From contig JAMWFC010000032.1 in NCBI GenBank assembly GCA_027475525.1, positions 1,984,001-2,048,000 on the forward strand: a stretch of 64,000 nucleotides of DNA, given 5' to 3'. The position numbers were made by a program, and so were the translations under genes. The DNA comes from Macrolepiota albuminosa (taxonomy: Eukaryota > Basidiomycota > Agaricomycetes > Agaricales > Agaricaceae). This document shows positions 12,107-23,391 of the stretch, one piece after another. The number at the start of each line of letters is the position of its first letter. The first letter of the stretch is position 1. The notes beneath the pieces were generated by a model. It saw nothing but the letters and a program-made list of their open reading frames with translations. It did not search any database and was not told where the DNA came from.

Positions 12107-12523
12107 CTATTTGTGCAAGGCTCTAATAATTGCCAACATTTCATGTTCATGTGTTGGATAGTTTTTCTCTGTAGCAGTCAACTGACAGGAATCAAAAGCA
12201 ACAGGACAGGCAGATTTCCATGTCTCCCCAAAGGAAAGAACTGCTCCTGTATGATGGCTACTCATATTGCAGGTCACAAAAATCTTATTTACTCCAGGAT
12301 CTTCATGGTCATTGATAGTTAAACAATCTCTCCCCACAATGAATTTTTTGATTTTGTCAAAGGCCTGTTGGAACTCAGCTGTCCATGGTGGCAACCTTGC
12401 TGTCAGGTTCTGTTGAGTCGGGAGGCTTTCTGGGAAAGCAACGCTCTTATGAGGCGGACTTGATCTACATTGATGAGCTCCCATTATAGATGACCGCAGA
12501 TAGTGCCAACACAAGCACCTCAC
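12107..12523 (-). pseudogene. Gypsy RT/RNase H fragment
   Basis: Contains WTAEFQQAFDKIKKFI (the RT-RNase H connection), then VTCNMSSHHTGAVLSFGE and YPTHEHEMLAIIRALHK of the RNase H-like domain. In intact elements this directly follows the RT thumb found at 14175. Here the two are about 1.7 kb apart, so foreign DNA interrupts pol. The first ~35 codons of the open frame come from the inserted DNA and are not element protein. Confidence 0.8.
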
Positions 12524-13140
12524 ATTGGCACACTGGGACCACCAGGAGCGGCACGTCTTAGCACTCCAGGGGCTAATTTTTGCATATTTTTATGTTAATA
12601 ACTCGCAGCTGGAGCCTCTAATTACTCCAGGACCACTCTTTATGGCACCATCTATTCTTAGCACTCCTCTTGACACCTTGCCACACCTTGCCACTCACCC
12701 TTCAGGGCCATACACGGACACAGACACTTGGCACCCATGATGCTCTTAGCCGGTGGCAGTAGGAATGATGAAGTATTTTATGACAGACAGCTTGGAGTTT
12801 CACCTTAGCACCTGACGTCGCTTAGCTTCTTGCCGACTCAGACTGACAGCATGATTGTGGACTTTTTCACCATATAGTTTAATTCAGGGCATTTACTTAC
12901 ATATAAATACTTACTTTTTGTTAGTAGTACACAATCAATTTGGCAGTAGGGATTGTATCCCAACATTTTAGTCACCCTACGCAACAGACTACCTTTTGTT
13001 GACCGTGTCAGCAAGGGGACTCTGCTTTAGTTCTCTCTCACCCTTTCTGTCTGCAATCTCTTAGTGCCTTGCAACTACGGCAAGGCATTTGCGCTTAGAT
13101 CTGCTAAGCAATCTTGTCATTTTATCATCTCTTTTAGGTG
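12470..13140 (+). repeat. Left arm of ~650-bp inverted repeat inside the Gypsy element
   Basis: Runs in inverted orientation against 16060-16720. Shared landmarks include GAGCTCCCATTATAGATG, the TTTTTATGTTAATAACTCGC region, CAGTAGGGATTGTATCCCAA and the AGATCTGCTAAGCAATCTTG end. Identity is high but imperfect, with many transitions and indels. This arm lies in the DNA that interrupts pol. Confidence 0.85.
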
Positions 13141-13180
13141 CTAACACTTAGCGCCTCTTAGTGACCCCTTTACAGTGTCT

Positions 13181-13300
13181 CTTAGCGCCTTTCCTTGGCG
13201 ACTCTCTCTCGCGCTCCTTAGCGCCTTTCCTTGGCGACTCTCTCCCGCGCTCCTTAGCGCCTTTCCTTGGCAACTCTTTCCCGCGCCTCTTAGCACCTTA
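13181..13300 (+). repeat. 36-bp minisatellite, about 3.3 copies
   Basis: Units start at 13181, 13217, 13253 and 13289 with CTTAGCGCCTTTCCTTGGCG, the last unit diverging. Spacing is exactly 36 bp each time. It lies within the insertion in the Gypsy element, next to the left inverted-repeat arm, and the same CTTAGCGC motif recurs through this insert. Confidence 0.9.
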
Positions 13301-14174
13301 CATTGGTGATTTTTAGCATACTCTTGCCGCATTTTTGGGCCTTAAATAAGCGCCAATCTCCCCTTTTCCTTACCACCAACCTCTTGCCTACTGTGCGTTC
13401 TCTGGGACCTGTCCGGGACTCTCTCCTATACTTAGCATGCTCAAAAGCTATATTGACTAAGTAGCTGTACTAGTGATAGTGCACCTTAGCGCAATTTGGG
13501 CGTCATCAACATATTCTTGGATGTCTGGAACTCCAGACTGAGCTCTGGGGCTCAAGATGTGAACAGGGGGATTTCTGGGGTAAGGGACTTAGTCCAGGGA
13601 TTGGGTGAAGTCGAAAAGAATTAAAGAGGTGGAATTGAGTCAAGAATCGGAGGTTCTGGGACAAGACCCGGTTAGTAAGGTTTAAGTCGCAAAGTGCATA
13701 CCAATCTTAAGAGCATGTGAACAAATTGAGCATGCCAGTCAAAGCGTGCCAGCCAAGCATACCAGTCAGTGCATACTAGTCAATCAAAAGGCACACAAAC
13801 AATCAAATGTAATATCAAGACTAGCAAATACAAGGAGGGGGCTACTCTATAAGTACTATGGGGTTCCGGGGTGTCTGGGACAAGTTCTGGAGGGCATTGA
13901 GTAATGGAAGGAGACTGTATACTGGGGATTGCACATGCAGGGCACACAATTAATTGGCATGAAGGTGGGTCGTGATGCATGATGTGTGATGGCCAGGTTA
14001 AATGGCGTGATCCGATTATTGATTGTGGGGTGGTGGTCAGGCCATCGGGTAGTCCCAGGGTCTGTGATGCAGGGCTGTCAGGGGTACTGAGTGATGGCAG
14101 GCCTTGATGCTTGTGATGGTGGTGTCAGCAGTCGTGATGGTGGGGGATTGTATTGTGGGGTTGGAGGAGGGGCC
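13301..14174. other. Non-coding insert DNA between inverted-repeat arm and Gypsy RT
   Basis: No coding sequence. It contains a GC-rich stretch and an array of GCATGCCAGTCAA / GCATACCAGTCAG-type motifs near 13,725-13,790. It is foreign to the Gypsy pol frame and probably belongs to the element inserted there. Confidence 0.5.
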
Positions 14175-14849
14175 TCAGATGGAAGGGGTCATGACATCTG
14201 CATTGAATTCTTTCTTTGTCAGGGGCATAAAAACTGATGTGTATTTTGCTAAGGCTGGAAGAAAAATGGCAATGTAATGCACAAGACCCAGAAATTGTCG
14301 GACATGCTTTGCCTTATATGGATGTGGCCAGTTGAGAATCTTTTCCACCTTTGAAACATCCACTTCAATACTATGCTCCAAAATGTGATGCCCCAAGAAA
14401 TCCATCTCTGTGCAAAAAAGATTGCTTTTCTTAAATAAGCAGTACAAGCAAGCCGTTTTCAAGGCATTGAGAATCTTAGCCACATTCTGCTGGTGTTCTT
14501 CAAGCGATCTCAACCAAATGATAATGTCGTCCAAATAAACATGACAAATTTTCCCAATAAATTCTCGCAAGGCTAATGTGACTCGGCATTGTTGAGTAGC
14601 TGGAGCATTATGTAGTCCCATGGGCATAACAACCTATTCCCATAATCCAAAAAGTGTCACTGTTGCTGTGTACTTAATATCATACAGATGCACCAGCATC
14701 TGAAAAGCATTGGTAAGATCTATTTTTCCCCAGAAGCATGTGCCTGGCCAGGTACAATCAGCCAATATATCGTCAATTCTGGGCAAGTAGAAGTTGTCAG
14801 AAACTGTATGCATGTTCAACTTTCTGTAATCGTTTACCCAGTGAGGCAA
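14175..14849 (-). pseudogene. Gypsy reverse transcriptase, frame-broken
   Basis: The frame at 14849-14634 carries VNDYRKLNMHTVSDNF and GKIDLTNAFQMLVH (palm with the first catalytic Asp). The frame at 14627-14175 carries MPMGLHNAPATQQ and the catalytic YLDDIIIWL, then FLGHHI and the thumb VRQFLGLVHYIA. A frame break lies between them at ~14630. The reading ends in KKEFNADV, after which unrelated sequence starts. Confidence 0.88.
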
Positions 14850-15145
14850 AATGGTGGGGTCAGACTTTGGAATAATGAATGATAGGCTTGCATATGGGGA
14901 TGATGATGGGCGTATACAACCTGCGGCAACACATGTTGATCAATAAGTGTTTTCTACCCATCCATGTACTTACATGAACATGAATATGATCTAGCCATGG
15001 TTATTTTAGCCAAGGGCTTGACACAAATTCAATAGTAAATATTTGTAGGAAGTTGATTCGCATGTGGAATGTCTTTGGGGAAAATATCAACATAACGTTT
15101 CTTCACCTTTGCATCCAGTCTAGCCATTGCAGCCAAACTCTTGAT

Positions 15146-16060
15146 TCAGGCACAAATAAGGCCCAACAATAACGGTTCTCCCATGCTTGTGGAATCCTGC
15201 TTCCAATGATTCTGCATCCGCTTCCTTGCAAATAACACATCAAGCTCAAAATGTACCATCTTCCACTTCTTCCACACTTCCTCCTGTCCAACATGGATCT
15301 CTGCCCTCTTTTTTGCTGCAGCCTTTTTTTTTAATTTTTGTGTGATGTGTGGCTCTATAGGCAGCTGTTGCCTTACAGGTGGATGTAACAAGTTGAAATT
15401 CTCTCTTGTATTGATAGCAGAATGCAACCAAGTGTTGACCACAATGTGATTTTGTTCCAAAAAATTTAACCCCAGAATCAAGTTGGATTGCAAATTGGGA
15501 CAAATGACAAATTCTTGAGCACAAGAATGCCATTGAGCACATGGTGATACAATTACAAGCTTTACATAAGTCAATAACACTTTTGACTCTTGTTTTTAAT
15601 CTTTAGTGAATGCTGCAGAGACTGCAAGGAGACGTCAGAGCGTTTGAACCAGTAAACCTAATTTATTTATGAGTGTCAAAGAAATCATTGCTGGAAGGGC
15701 ACCCGTGTCAATCAGCGTATTTTTGACAAGTGTAGAAGCAATGGAAGGAGCTGAAAGAAAACAAGAATATGTCAGATGGGAGGGGAGGACGTACTCAGAA
15801 CCTGCGTCACTGCTGTTGTCTTCATTCTCCAAAGATCTGTCAAAAATGGCTGCCACTGTGACTGATCCCACACTTCTATTCCCTGCTGCCCCTCCATTAC
15901 TCTTATAAATTTGGGTAAGCTTGGCTGTATAACTAGCAAGACCGGTCTTTGCCATGTCAGAAAGTAGGGGGCAGGAATGCTCAAGAAACTCCTCCAAGTC
16001 AGATGAAAACAAGGACATGGCAGTGCAAGATGGTTGCTCAGAGGCGCTAAGGGTTAGCAC
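15146..16060 (-). pseudogene. Gypsy gag C-terminus and aspartic protease
   Basis: The frame at 16060-15635 includes a gag-like tail and NTLIDTGALPAMISLTLIN, with the LIDTGA motif of the retroviral-type aspartic protease. The frame at 15580-15146 continues with LILGLNFLEQNHIVVNTW, the protease second half, and then a linker. The N-terminal gag is missing because the right arm of a long inverted repeat (from about 16,060) sits where it should be. Confidence 0.75.
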
Positions 16061-16720
16061 CTAAAAAAAAGGATAAAATGACAAGATTGCTTAGCAGATC
16101 TAAGCACAAATGCCTTGCTGTAGTTGCAAGGCGCTAAGAGATTGCAGACAGAGAGAGTAAGAGAGAACTAAAGCAGAGTCCTTTGCTGACATGGTCAACA
16201 AAAGGTAGTCTGTTGCATAGGGTGACCAAGATGTTGGGATACAATCCCTACTGCCAAATTGATGATGTACTACTAACAAAAAGTAAGTATTTATATGTAA
16301 GTGAATGCCATGGATTAAACTATATGGTAAAAAGGTCCACAATCATGCTGTCAGTCTGAGTCGGCAAGGTGCTAAGGTGAAACTCCAAGCTGTCTGTCAT
16401 AAAAATACTTCATCATTCCTACTGCCACCAGCTAAGCGCATCATTCTGGATTGACTGGTGCCAAGTGTTAGTGTCTGTGTATGGCTCTGAAGGGTGAGTG
16501 GCAAGGTGTCAAAAGGGGTGCTAAAAATAGATGGTGCCAAAAAGAGTAGTCCTGGAGTAATTAGAGGCTCTAGCTGCGAGTTATTAACATAAAAATATGC
16601 AAAAAATTAGCTCCAGGAGCGCTAAGGCATGCCACTCCTGGTGGTACCAATATGTTAATGTGAGATGCTTGTGTTGATGCTATCCGTGAGCATCTATAAT
16701 GGGAGCTCATTATTGTGCCT
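16060..16720 (-). repeat. Right arm of ~650-bp inverted repeat inside the Gypsy element
   Basis: Reverse complement of 12470-13140. It replaces the expected gag N-terminus next to the 5' leader. It could be a solo LTR or terminal segment of another element: the TGTTGGGATACAATCCCTAC sequence near 16232 looks like an LTR start. Confidence 0.8.
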
Positions 16721-16886
16721 TCGTAAACCTGGGTACAATCAAAACTCTCTTTTCTTCCTCCCCACAACAGCCCCTACTAGACCACATGTCACTTCACTAA
16801 CCCCAAACTCAATTGAACCCCAAGGGAAACCAGTTGGGTGGTAGTACCGATATGTGCATATATCTTCGTCAGAGTTAAAAAAAAAG

Positions 16887-17106
16887 TGTAAGCAGATACT
16901 GTATCTGACTCCACTAAGCATGAGCATTAACTGAGACAAGATATGATTCAGGAAAGAAAACTAAACTAACTTGTCTACCACCCTACCTAATAGATACTAT
17001 GTACATCTCATTCTGTCGATAAGGTTCTCTTGTTTCCTTCAATCGCCACCTGCTTACCCAAGACCCCCTATTATGATTGAGTGTAGTTGTAAGCAATATG
17101 CTTACA
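16887..17106 (-). repeat. Gypsy 5' LTR
   Basis: 220 bp, the partner of 10149-10364. It is the 5' LTR because gag/pol read leftward from it. The next bases are the TATGT target duplication. Confidence 0.93.
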
Positions 17107-17111
17107 TATGT

Positions 17112-17901
17112 GACTACAACTGAGGAGGAGAATTGAAAACTTAGAATAAGAACTAACTAACATAGCTCTTGTGCTTTGAAGAAGTGAAGCTAACTGTGCT
17201 CAAGCTCAAGATTTGGTGAGATACTGAGAACCCGCATGTAAAATCTATAGTAGATTCAACACATGACATAGAAGATAGATGCTATTGAGCTTTGATAAAG
17301 ATGATGGGGAAAAAGTGATTATTAACTTTTTTGTTTAAAGACTTTTTCTTTCAGAAATGTTGCATAGTATAGTGGAGGTCTATCCAGCTGCTACAAGAGC
17401 TGCAAGATTTCACATTCCTCTATGTATGTAGAGAATAAATAGGTTAGCTTTTCCAAGCTATTTTAGGTCACACTCTCTTGGTATTCCCAAAGGCATGGAG
17501 TGTGAGGGATTTAGCTATGTGTTGCTATGTAATTATGATTTTTACCCCAACTTTAATAAGAATAGGCACATCTGCTCATTCAAGCAACAACAATCTGCGG
17601 TGCAAAGAAGACCTGATCTTCTAGAAAGGCTCCTACAATGATCTGCTGTTTGCAACGATGATGTCATGTAGTTTCTATGCTGGCGATAGGATGCAAATTA
17701 ACCCAAAAAACAGTGAAAGAACATATGGATTGGAGGATAATTAAACGCTCATTCTTTGGGTGTGCAGGTTATCATTTTCCATACCACAAAACCGAACCTT
17801 TTTTACAGGGTACAGATATTTTGTTCACACAGAGCTGCATTGGCGCATGTGACTGAGCCAATTGAATTGGCATGGAGAGAATCACGTGTGAATAAATTGT
17901 T
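17112..17901. other. AT-rich spacer, no supported gene
   Basis: Right flank of the Gypsy insertion. Before the insertion it was contiguous with the DUF6534-like locus at 7967-10143 and could contain that gene's 3' exons, but no frame is convincing. Confidence 0.4.
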
Positions 17902-19071
17902 GTGCGGATTACGCTGATGAAGAGGCTGCCCAGCGTCCTAGGACGACCGAGTCGGCTGCACTTGCAGACGACGGCTGCGCTGTTGCCGCACGAGAGCGGG
18001 CCGCCGCCGCCGCCTGCCCGGCTAGCACGCGAAAGCAAGCCGCAACTTGCCCTGACGCCGTCCCATCCGTCTGCCCCGATCCCGCTGTCCCAGCTCAACT
18101 CCCCATGGCCGCTGTCCGACGGCCCGCCCCTCCGACCACCGCTGCTCCTCCGCCAGCCATGCACACACTACCGCCTCCACACCGCTGCTTACGGCATCCC
18201 CAAACACCCGTCCCACCCCTCCAACTCCCCCGAGTTCGCCGTCCAGGTTGGCGAGGACGCCTACTTTATCCGCGGCAATGCCCTCGGCGTCGCTGACGGC
18301 GTCGGCGGCTGGTCCAAGCGTGCCCCTCTCCCTGTCCTCCCCAGTCCCAGCGCCCTCTTTGCCCGCCGCCTCATGCACTACACCGCCGCCGAATTCACCG
18401 GCGAGCACAACCGCATGGACGTCGTGGCCGTCCTCGAGCGTGCGTACAACCAGACCGTCAAGGCGCACACCACGCCCACGGGCTCACCACTCCACTGCGG
18501 CTCGTCCACCGCCCTCGTCGCCTATCTCTCCGACTCACCGCCCGCCGTCCACCTCGCCCACGTCGGCGACTGCATGGGCATGGTCGTCCGCAACACCGAG
18601 ATCGTCTGGCGCACAGACGAGATGTGGTGGGCCTGGAACACTCCCGTCCAGCTCTCACCTCCCGCACTCCCCTTTTGTCCAACCCCACGCACCACCGCCC
18701 GCATATTCACCGTCCCCGTCCTTCCCGGCGACATACTCATCCTCGCCTCTGACGGCCTCAGCGACAACCTCTGGGACGAAGACGTCCTCGACGAGATCGC
18801 CCGTTTCCGCCAAACCTGGGCTTGCCCCGCCGACTCCCACCTCCGCAGAAGCACAATGGCCGGCATGCTCAGCGAGGCACTTTGTTCCCGTGCTCGCTCC
18901 GTCAGCGAGCGCAAAGAAAACGAAACCCCGTTCGCTCGACGCGCACGACAAGTCGGCAAGCAATTTACCGGCGGAAAAAGAGATGGTCCGTATCCTTTTC
19001 TTGTCCACTTCCTTCACTAACCCCTGCCCCCAGATATTTCTGTACTAGTGGCCATCGTAGCCTCTCGCTAA
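17902..19071 (+). CDS. PTC7: PTC7-type PP2C protein phosphatase
   Basis: Metal-dependent Ser/Thr phosphatase of the PPTC7/Azr1 group, which in yeast acts in mitochondria on coenzyme Q biosynthesis enzymes. Two exons, 17902-18985 and 19034-19071, with a 48-nt intron; reading through the intron gives a false C-terminus. Motifs in order: GEDAYFIRG, ADGVGGWSK (metal-binding Asp), CGSSTALVAYL, LAHVGDCMGMVVR, ILASDGLSDNLWD (metal-binding Asp) and the final DDISVLVAIVASR, whose Asp-Asp is completed across the splice. The N-terminus is basic and poor in acidic residues (MKRLPSVLGRPSRLHLQTTA), consistent with a mitochondrial presequence. The start could be 17902 or the Met at 17917. This gene is GC-rich with C-ending codons, unlike its AT-rich left neighbour. 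Confidence 0.92.
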
Positions 19072-19143
19072 ACTTGTAGAATACACCCACGCACATTCAA
19101 AGGAATCGCATTATACATTACAAATACACAGCTAGTTTTCATT

Positions 19144-22100
19144 TCATGTCTTCCACACCGTAACAGTCGACGCAAACCCATTCCGATTATCACTCTGATT
19201 AACCACTCCCCTCCCATCCACACTAATCTGATACGTCGACCCTACCGTCGACACACTAAACATCCTCACCGACGACGACGCCGCGTCCACATTCATAATC
19301 TGAGGCTGGCAGCTGTGCGTCTGCAGACAATCCTGACTATAATTCTGCACAGCCGATCAGTATCCGCGAACGCAAAATGCAACAAAGCAACCCTCACAGT
19401 AAAGAAACTGTACAACCCCGCCCCAAACACGACGATATCCCTCGACGAGGCCACGTGCAGCGCCCACGCGGATAAAAGGCCAGCGGGGAGCTTTGGGTCT
19501 TTCCATCTCGCGCTGACCGAAAACGGTGCCGGCGCCGGCGGAGTCGGTTGGAAATAAGGCTTCAATAGTCTCCTCAGCGACGCTATGTCCCCAGCACATG
19601 AGAGCAACGTACAGTTTCCGTTTGGATGAGTCCCATGTAATGGTTTCTCGCATTAACCAGGCTGTATTGATAAAGCGTGTGATGTTCGGCTGTATCCACA
19701 ACGATCAGTGGCGCAAAAACAATTGAATCGCTTTCCCAAATACGTACACGCTGCAAAAAAAAAATCACTCAGAGAAAAATCAACGCACACCACAAATAAA
19801 AAACTCTTACCTGTTCCAATCATCCACACAGGCCCCGCAGACTCTGACAAAATCCCACGACCAGAATAAATCGAAATCTGCGAACGACCGTCCCCATCGA
19901 GGTCATGATCCGCCAGCCACGCCCACAGTCCCTACGAAAAAAACAAAAAAAAAATGAGCACCGACGCACAAAAAAGACAGACCGGCCGTACCTCCAAATA
20001 CGCCGTTGCACCCGGCGTGATATGCAGCGCCATAAACGCGGCAGAGCACTTATCCATCCCGCCCGCTCCCGAACTCGTCGGGCACTGCCCCACCTCCAAA
20101 TTCGTGCCCGCCGCGCCTCCGAGCCTAATATGCGTGTCCCACGCACCCGCGCCGCCCTGTACTCCCGCAGGCTGCCTCACGTTCCACTCCACAACAATCG
20201 CTCCAGGCGCTGTCCAAAAATCAGCATGCACTCACAAACGTTATTCCTGGGAAAAACGCACCAGGCCCGATAGTCGAAAATATCATATCCGTAATCTCAA
20301 GCACACCCTGCGACCCGGGCTCGCCCACACGCACGACGACCTGTGGGTTCGCCGCGTCCTGGAAATGCCTGCCCGATCCAGCGATGACCGACCACGCCTC
20401 TCCCACGACACGCGTTCCAGCGGGTATCGTCAGCGTCTCCGTAACCACATACGTCCCCGCATCAAAGAAAACAATCTTACACCCCGCATACTACACAAAC
20501 ACACAAACACCCATCAATCCCCCATAATCACCTCGAGCAGGGGTAGTAGTACCCAGACACAACAGACTGACCTTTTCAAACACCGCCTTGAGCACGGCCG
20601 TATCGTCCGTGCGGCCATCCCCCTTTGCGCCCTGATCCCTAACACTCACGAACTCGCTCACCGCATACGCCTCATACTGCGGGTGCACCCTCCCAAACAC
20701 CTTCCCGCCGGGGCCCAGCAACACCTCGGGGACCGAAATCCCGGGACCCGCGACATCGATATCCCCCTGGACGAACGTGGCGTCCTTTTCCGTGCCCTCG
20801 TACACGTTGCCCTGTCCCCACGCCGCGATGGTCCTCGTGCCCCCGGGGAGCACCGTCTTCCCGCCGACGACGCCCACGGCGGCGGTCTGCACGTTGTTGA
20901 GCCGCGCGTTGGCGATCACGAGCGACCCTGCGAGGCTCCCCTCGCTCGGGTTGGAGTTGCGTATGAACATGGGCGTGTTGGTCACCACTGCGTCGATTAT
21001 CGCGAGGGCTCCGACGCTCTATGTAAGTAACCGAGTTAAGTTGTTTTTTTTCCTAAAATAAAGGAGGCAGGGGGAGGAGGGATAGACGGACGGACGGACC
21101 TGTGTGGCTGATGTGATACCGCCCGTGAGGAGGTCAAAGCCCACCTGTGAGCGATCATTAATCAGCATTGAAAGACCCACGCTGACGGAGTTGGGCGACC
21201 ACGACAAACCTGGCAGTTGTTGATGTTGATGCCCTGGAAAGTCCAGCCTTGGAAAAAAAATACATCAGTACTCGAGTCCACGCGGTGAGCAAGGCGATAC
21301 ACGACACACCCCAGTTCCAATGACTAAAGACAGCAGTTTGTGCATTGTTGACCGTGACGTTCCGGACGGTGAACCTACCACGAGCAATAAATCGTCCGTC
21401 ATTTATTCAGAGTAAAAAACTCACTGCTGATTTCCAACCCACATTCCATATTTCCCTGCTCCGACCCGTCAGAAAAAAAAAACATTAATTTCGGCATGCG
21501 TGCTCACCTCCATTAAACACCAAGTCGCCCATGAACCCACCGCTGCCATTTTCCATCCAGATACCTACGACCATCAGGCACTCGTCAATAAGACGCCACA
21601 TCTCAACACTCACCTTGGTGCGCAGAGTTTGGCCCCGTCGACATTTGGAATACGATATTCATCAGCGATGTCGCCTGCGCTACTTGCCAATGTATGCCAG
21701 TCCCCTGCGGCTTCTCCGGAGGAACTCTAAAAAAATCAACAACCTCAGAAATCATGTACCCATGACAACTCACTGGCGAACATCAATGACAAAGTTCCTC
21801 ACGGACCGCAAGCTATCAATCCTCCTTTAACAAAAAAAAATCCAAGAGAGACTTAGAAAGAAGACATTACAAGTTATTTTGGTTCAGATAGTACTGCTGT
21901 CCATTGCCGTTGGGAATATAAGGGTTCGCATCTACCAAAAAAAAAAAACACGTTCATTCACGAGTCCATCAACCAAATCAAAGACGCACCTATCACAGCA
22001 ATTCCCTCGAAATTGCTAGACGCGAGAAGAGTGGGCGGTGTCTTGGCGTCTCCAATCAGCTGAGTGAGGTACAATGCGACGATAGGGCTAGAAACGACAT

Positions 22101-22756
22101 AGGTTCTATAGACATCGGTACGTCAGTAAATATGTAACGAGAAGGACTTCCCGAGGGGAAGAACCCGACCCACCCCTTGGGGAAGTAGACAACGGCAGGG
22201 GTAAGCCTAGCATTACGGACGGGTAAGTCGAGACCACCAAAGAAGCAGGAGATGTTTTTACGTGGTAGATTCACAACCATTGCCACCACAACGACCCCCA
22301 GACGAGATAGCAGCGCTGTGTAGGAAAGATTTTATTTAATGGTGTAGGGGAAGACGGGCGGCGATTCACGTACTTGATTGCATGAGTATCGTCGGTAACA
22401 CCATCGCCTTTGGCGCCAAACTCCTACGAGAAAATCAACGACCACAATCATACCAAAAATGAGTATCGTCGGTAACACCATCGCCTTTGGCGCCAAACTC
22501 CTACGAGAAAATCAACGACCACAATCATACCAAAAAAAAGGAAACCGACCTTGACGTTCCGGAAGACTTGATAACCAGGATTGGAGTGATACGCAGAGAT
22601 TCCTTGGTGCTTAATGTTCTCCATCCAAAACGCGTCTTCAGGGCCACTACTTCCGGGACCAAGACGCCCCTTACAAGACGAGCCAAGCATAGTAGAGACA
22701 GAGTCCGTCAGCATGGTAGAAGCCATGATTGCAACAGCTCCCAGGTTCAGTCGCAT
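19144..22756 (-). CDS. GH55 exo-beta-1,3-glucanase, secreted
   Basis: Two tandem right-handed beta-helix (pectate-lyase-like) domains, as in glycoside hydrolase family 55. The start at 22756 gives MRLNLGAVAIMASTML, a plausible signal peptide, then GSSCKGRLGPGSSGPEDAFW and NIKHQGISAYHSNPGYQVFR. The first repeat motif is EFGAKGDGVTDDTHAIN and the second, in the C-terminal half, is RDQGAKGDGRTDDTAVLKA. Early exons are 22756-22550, 22423-22374, 22315-22262, 22206-22174, 22105-21990, 21931-21871 and 21812-21774, all in frame. Later exons continue to the stop at 19144. A 77-bp tandem duplication at 22382-22536 doubles the exon-2 acceptor; using the acceptor at 22423 keeps the frame. The enzyme cleaves cell-wall beta-1,3-glucan from the end. 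It appears complete. Confidence 0.92.
22382..22536. repeat. 77-bp direct tandem duplication (likely assembly join)
   Basis: The 78 bases from 22382 recur from 22459 without a mismatch, period 77. It covers exon 2 plus part of the flanking intron of the GH55 gene. The same 77-bp period recurs at three unrelated sites in this window. Confidence 0.97.
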
Positions 22757-22810
22757 CTCGGAAATCGAGGGTGGATTCTCGTCCGCAAACGACAATAATT
22801 TTCTCAGGGC

Positions 22811-22819
22811 TTTTTATAT
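22811..22819 (-). promoter_or_regulatory. TATA box of the GH55 gene
   Basis: On the minus strand GGGATATAAAAAGCCC lies about 55-63 bp upstream of the chosen ATG at 22756, a typical fungal TATA distance. Confidence 0.5.
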
Positions 22820-23391
22820 CCCTGTGAATTGCCAGGGGATGACGAGACAGAGGAAGAGGGTGCAAAGGCACAATTCATAGATCTACACCCATCGATTCCC
22901 GGAGCTCGGGGCGAGAAAAGCATATTAAAGGCGAGTTTATGGCAGAAGCACACGTATACGTCCAGCGCTGGATGTGCCGCTACGATGATGAGACGATTAA
23001 AGAGAGTCACAATGCACCCGCCGAGTCCCGGACCTCGGGGCTAGAGACGTCAAAAGCAAATTCATGACAGAGGCACGTATAGGTTCAGGGCTGGATGCGG
23101 AGGCAAAACTTGAAGCATCATGCATCAGGTGTTCAGAGCGGGGTAATCAAGCTTTTGGCTCACTCCGCGGCGTCAACATTTTTGTCTATGGACATGCCGA
23201 AGAAGGATCGTCACGAAGCTCTCGAAGTAACCAGGGGCAATATGATCCGGTGTAAATGAGAGCATGTGTACCACTGTCAATGAACTGCTATAGTGGAGTT
23301 CAGTTTACTTCAAGGATAAGCTCTCTACAGGAGCCAGGATAAATAGTTTGCCCAACATAAGCACTCAAATGTGAGGGATAGTTCGTCGTTA

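Larger units (their letters stand above)
10149..17106 (-). mobile_element. Ty3/Gypsy LTR retrotransposon, structurally full length, coding decayed
   Basis: Near-identical terminal repeats lie at 10149-10364 (216 bp) and 16887-17106 (220 bp), starting TGTAAGCAG and ending in ATATGCTTATA/ATATGCTTACA. They are flanked by a direct 5-bp target duplication TATGT at 10144-10148 and 17107-17111. Coding runs on the minus strand: gag/protease (16.06-15.1 kb), RT (14.85-14.18 kb), RNase H (12.52-12.1 kb) and integrase (11.63-10.55 kb). Stops break all domains. Pol is split between RT and RNase H by about 1.7 kb of unrelated DNA. The right-hand LTR is therefore the 5' LTR. Confidence 0.93.

Noticed and set aside
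13181..13300. CRISPR-like array
   Set aside because: Units are contiguous without unique spacers, in eukaryotic transposon DNA; it is a minisatellite.
13141..13332. 63-codon repetitive basic peptide (minus)
   Set aside because: Translation of the 36-bp minisatellite. The unit length is divisible by three, so an open frame arises by chance.
18248..19048. 266-codon frame overlapping the PP2C gene
   Set aside because: Out-of-frame shadow in GC-rich DNA, extremely Pro/Ser/Thr-rich, while the other frame has all PP2C motifs.
19954..21030. 358-codon plus-strand frame across the GH55 gene
   Set aside because: Antisense of the GH55 exons and introns; no domain, and the minus-strand exons are clearly GH55.
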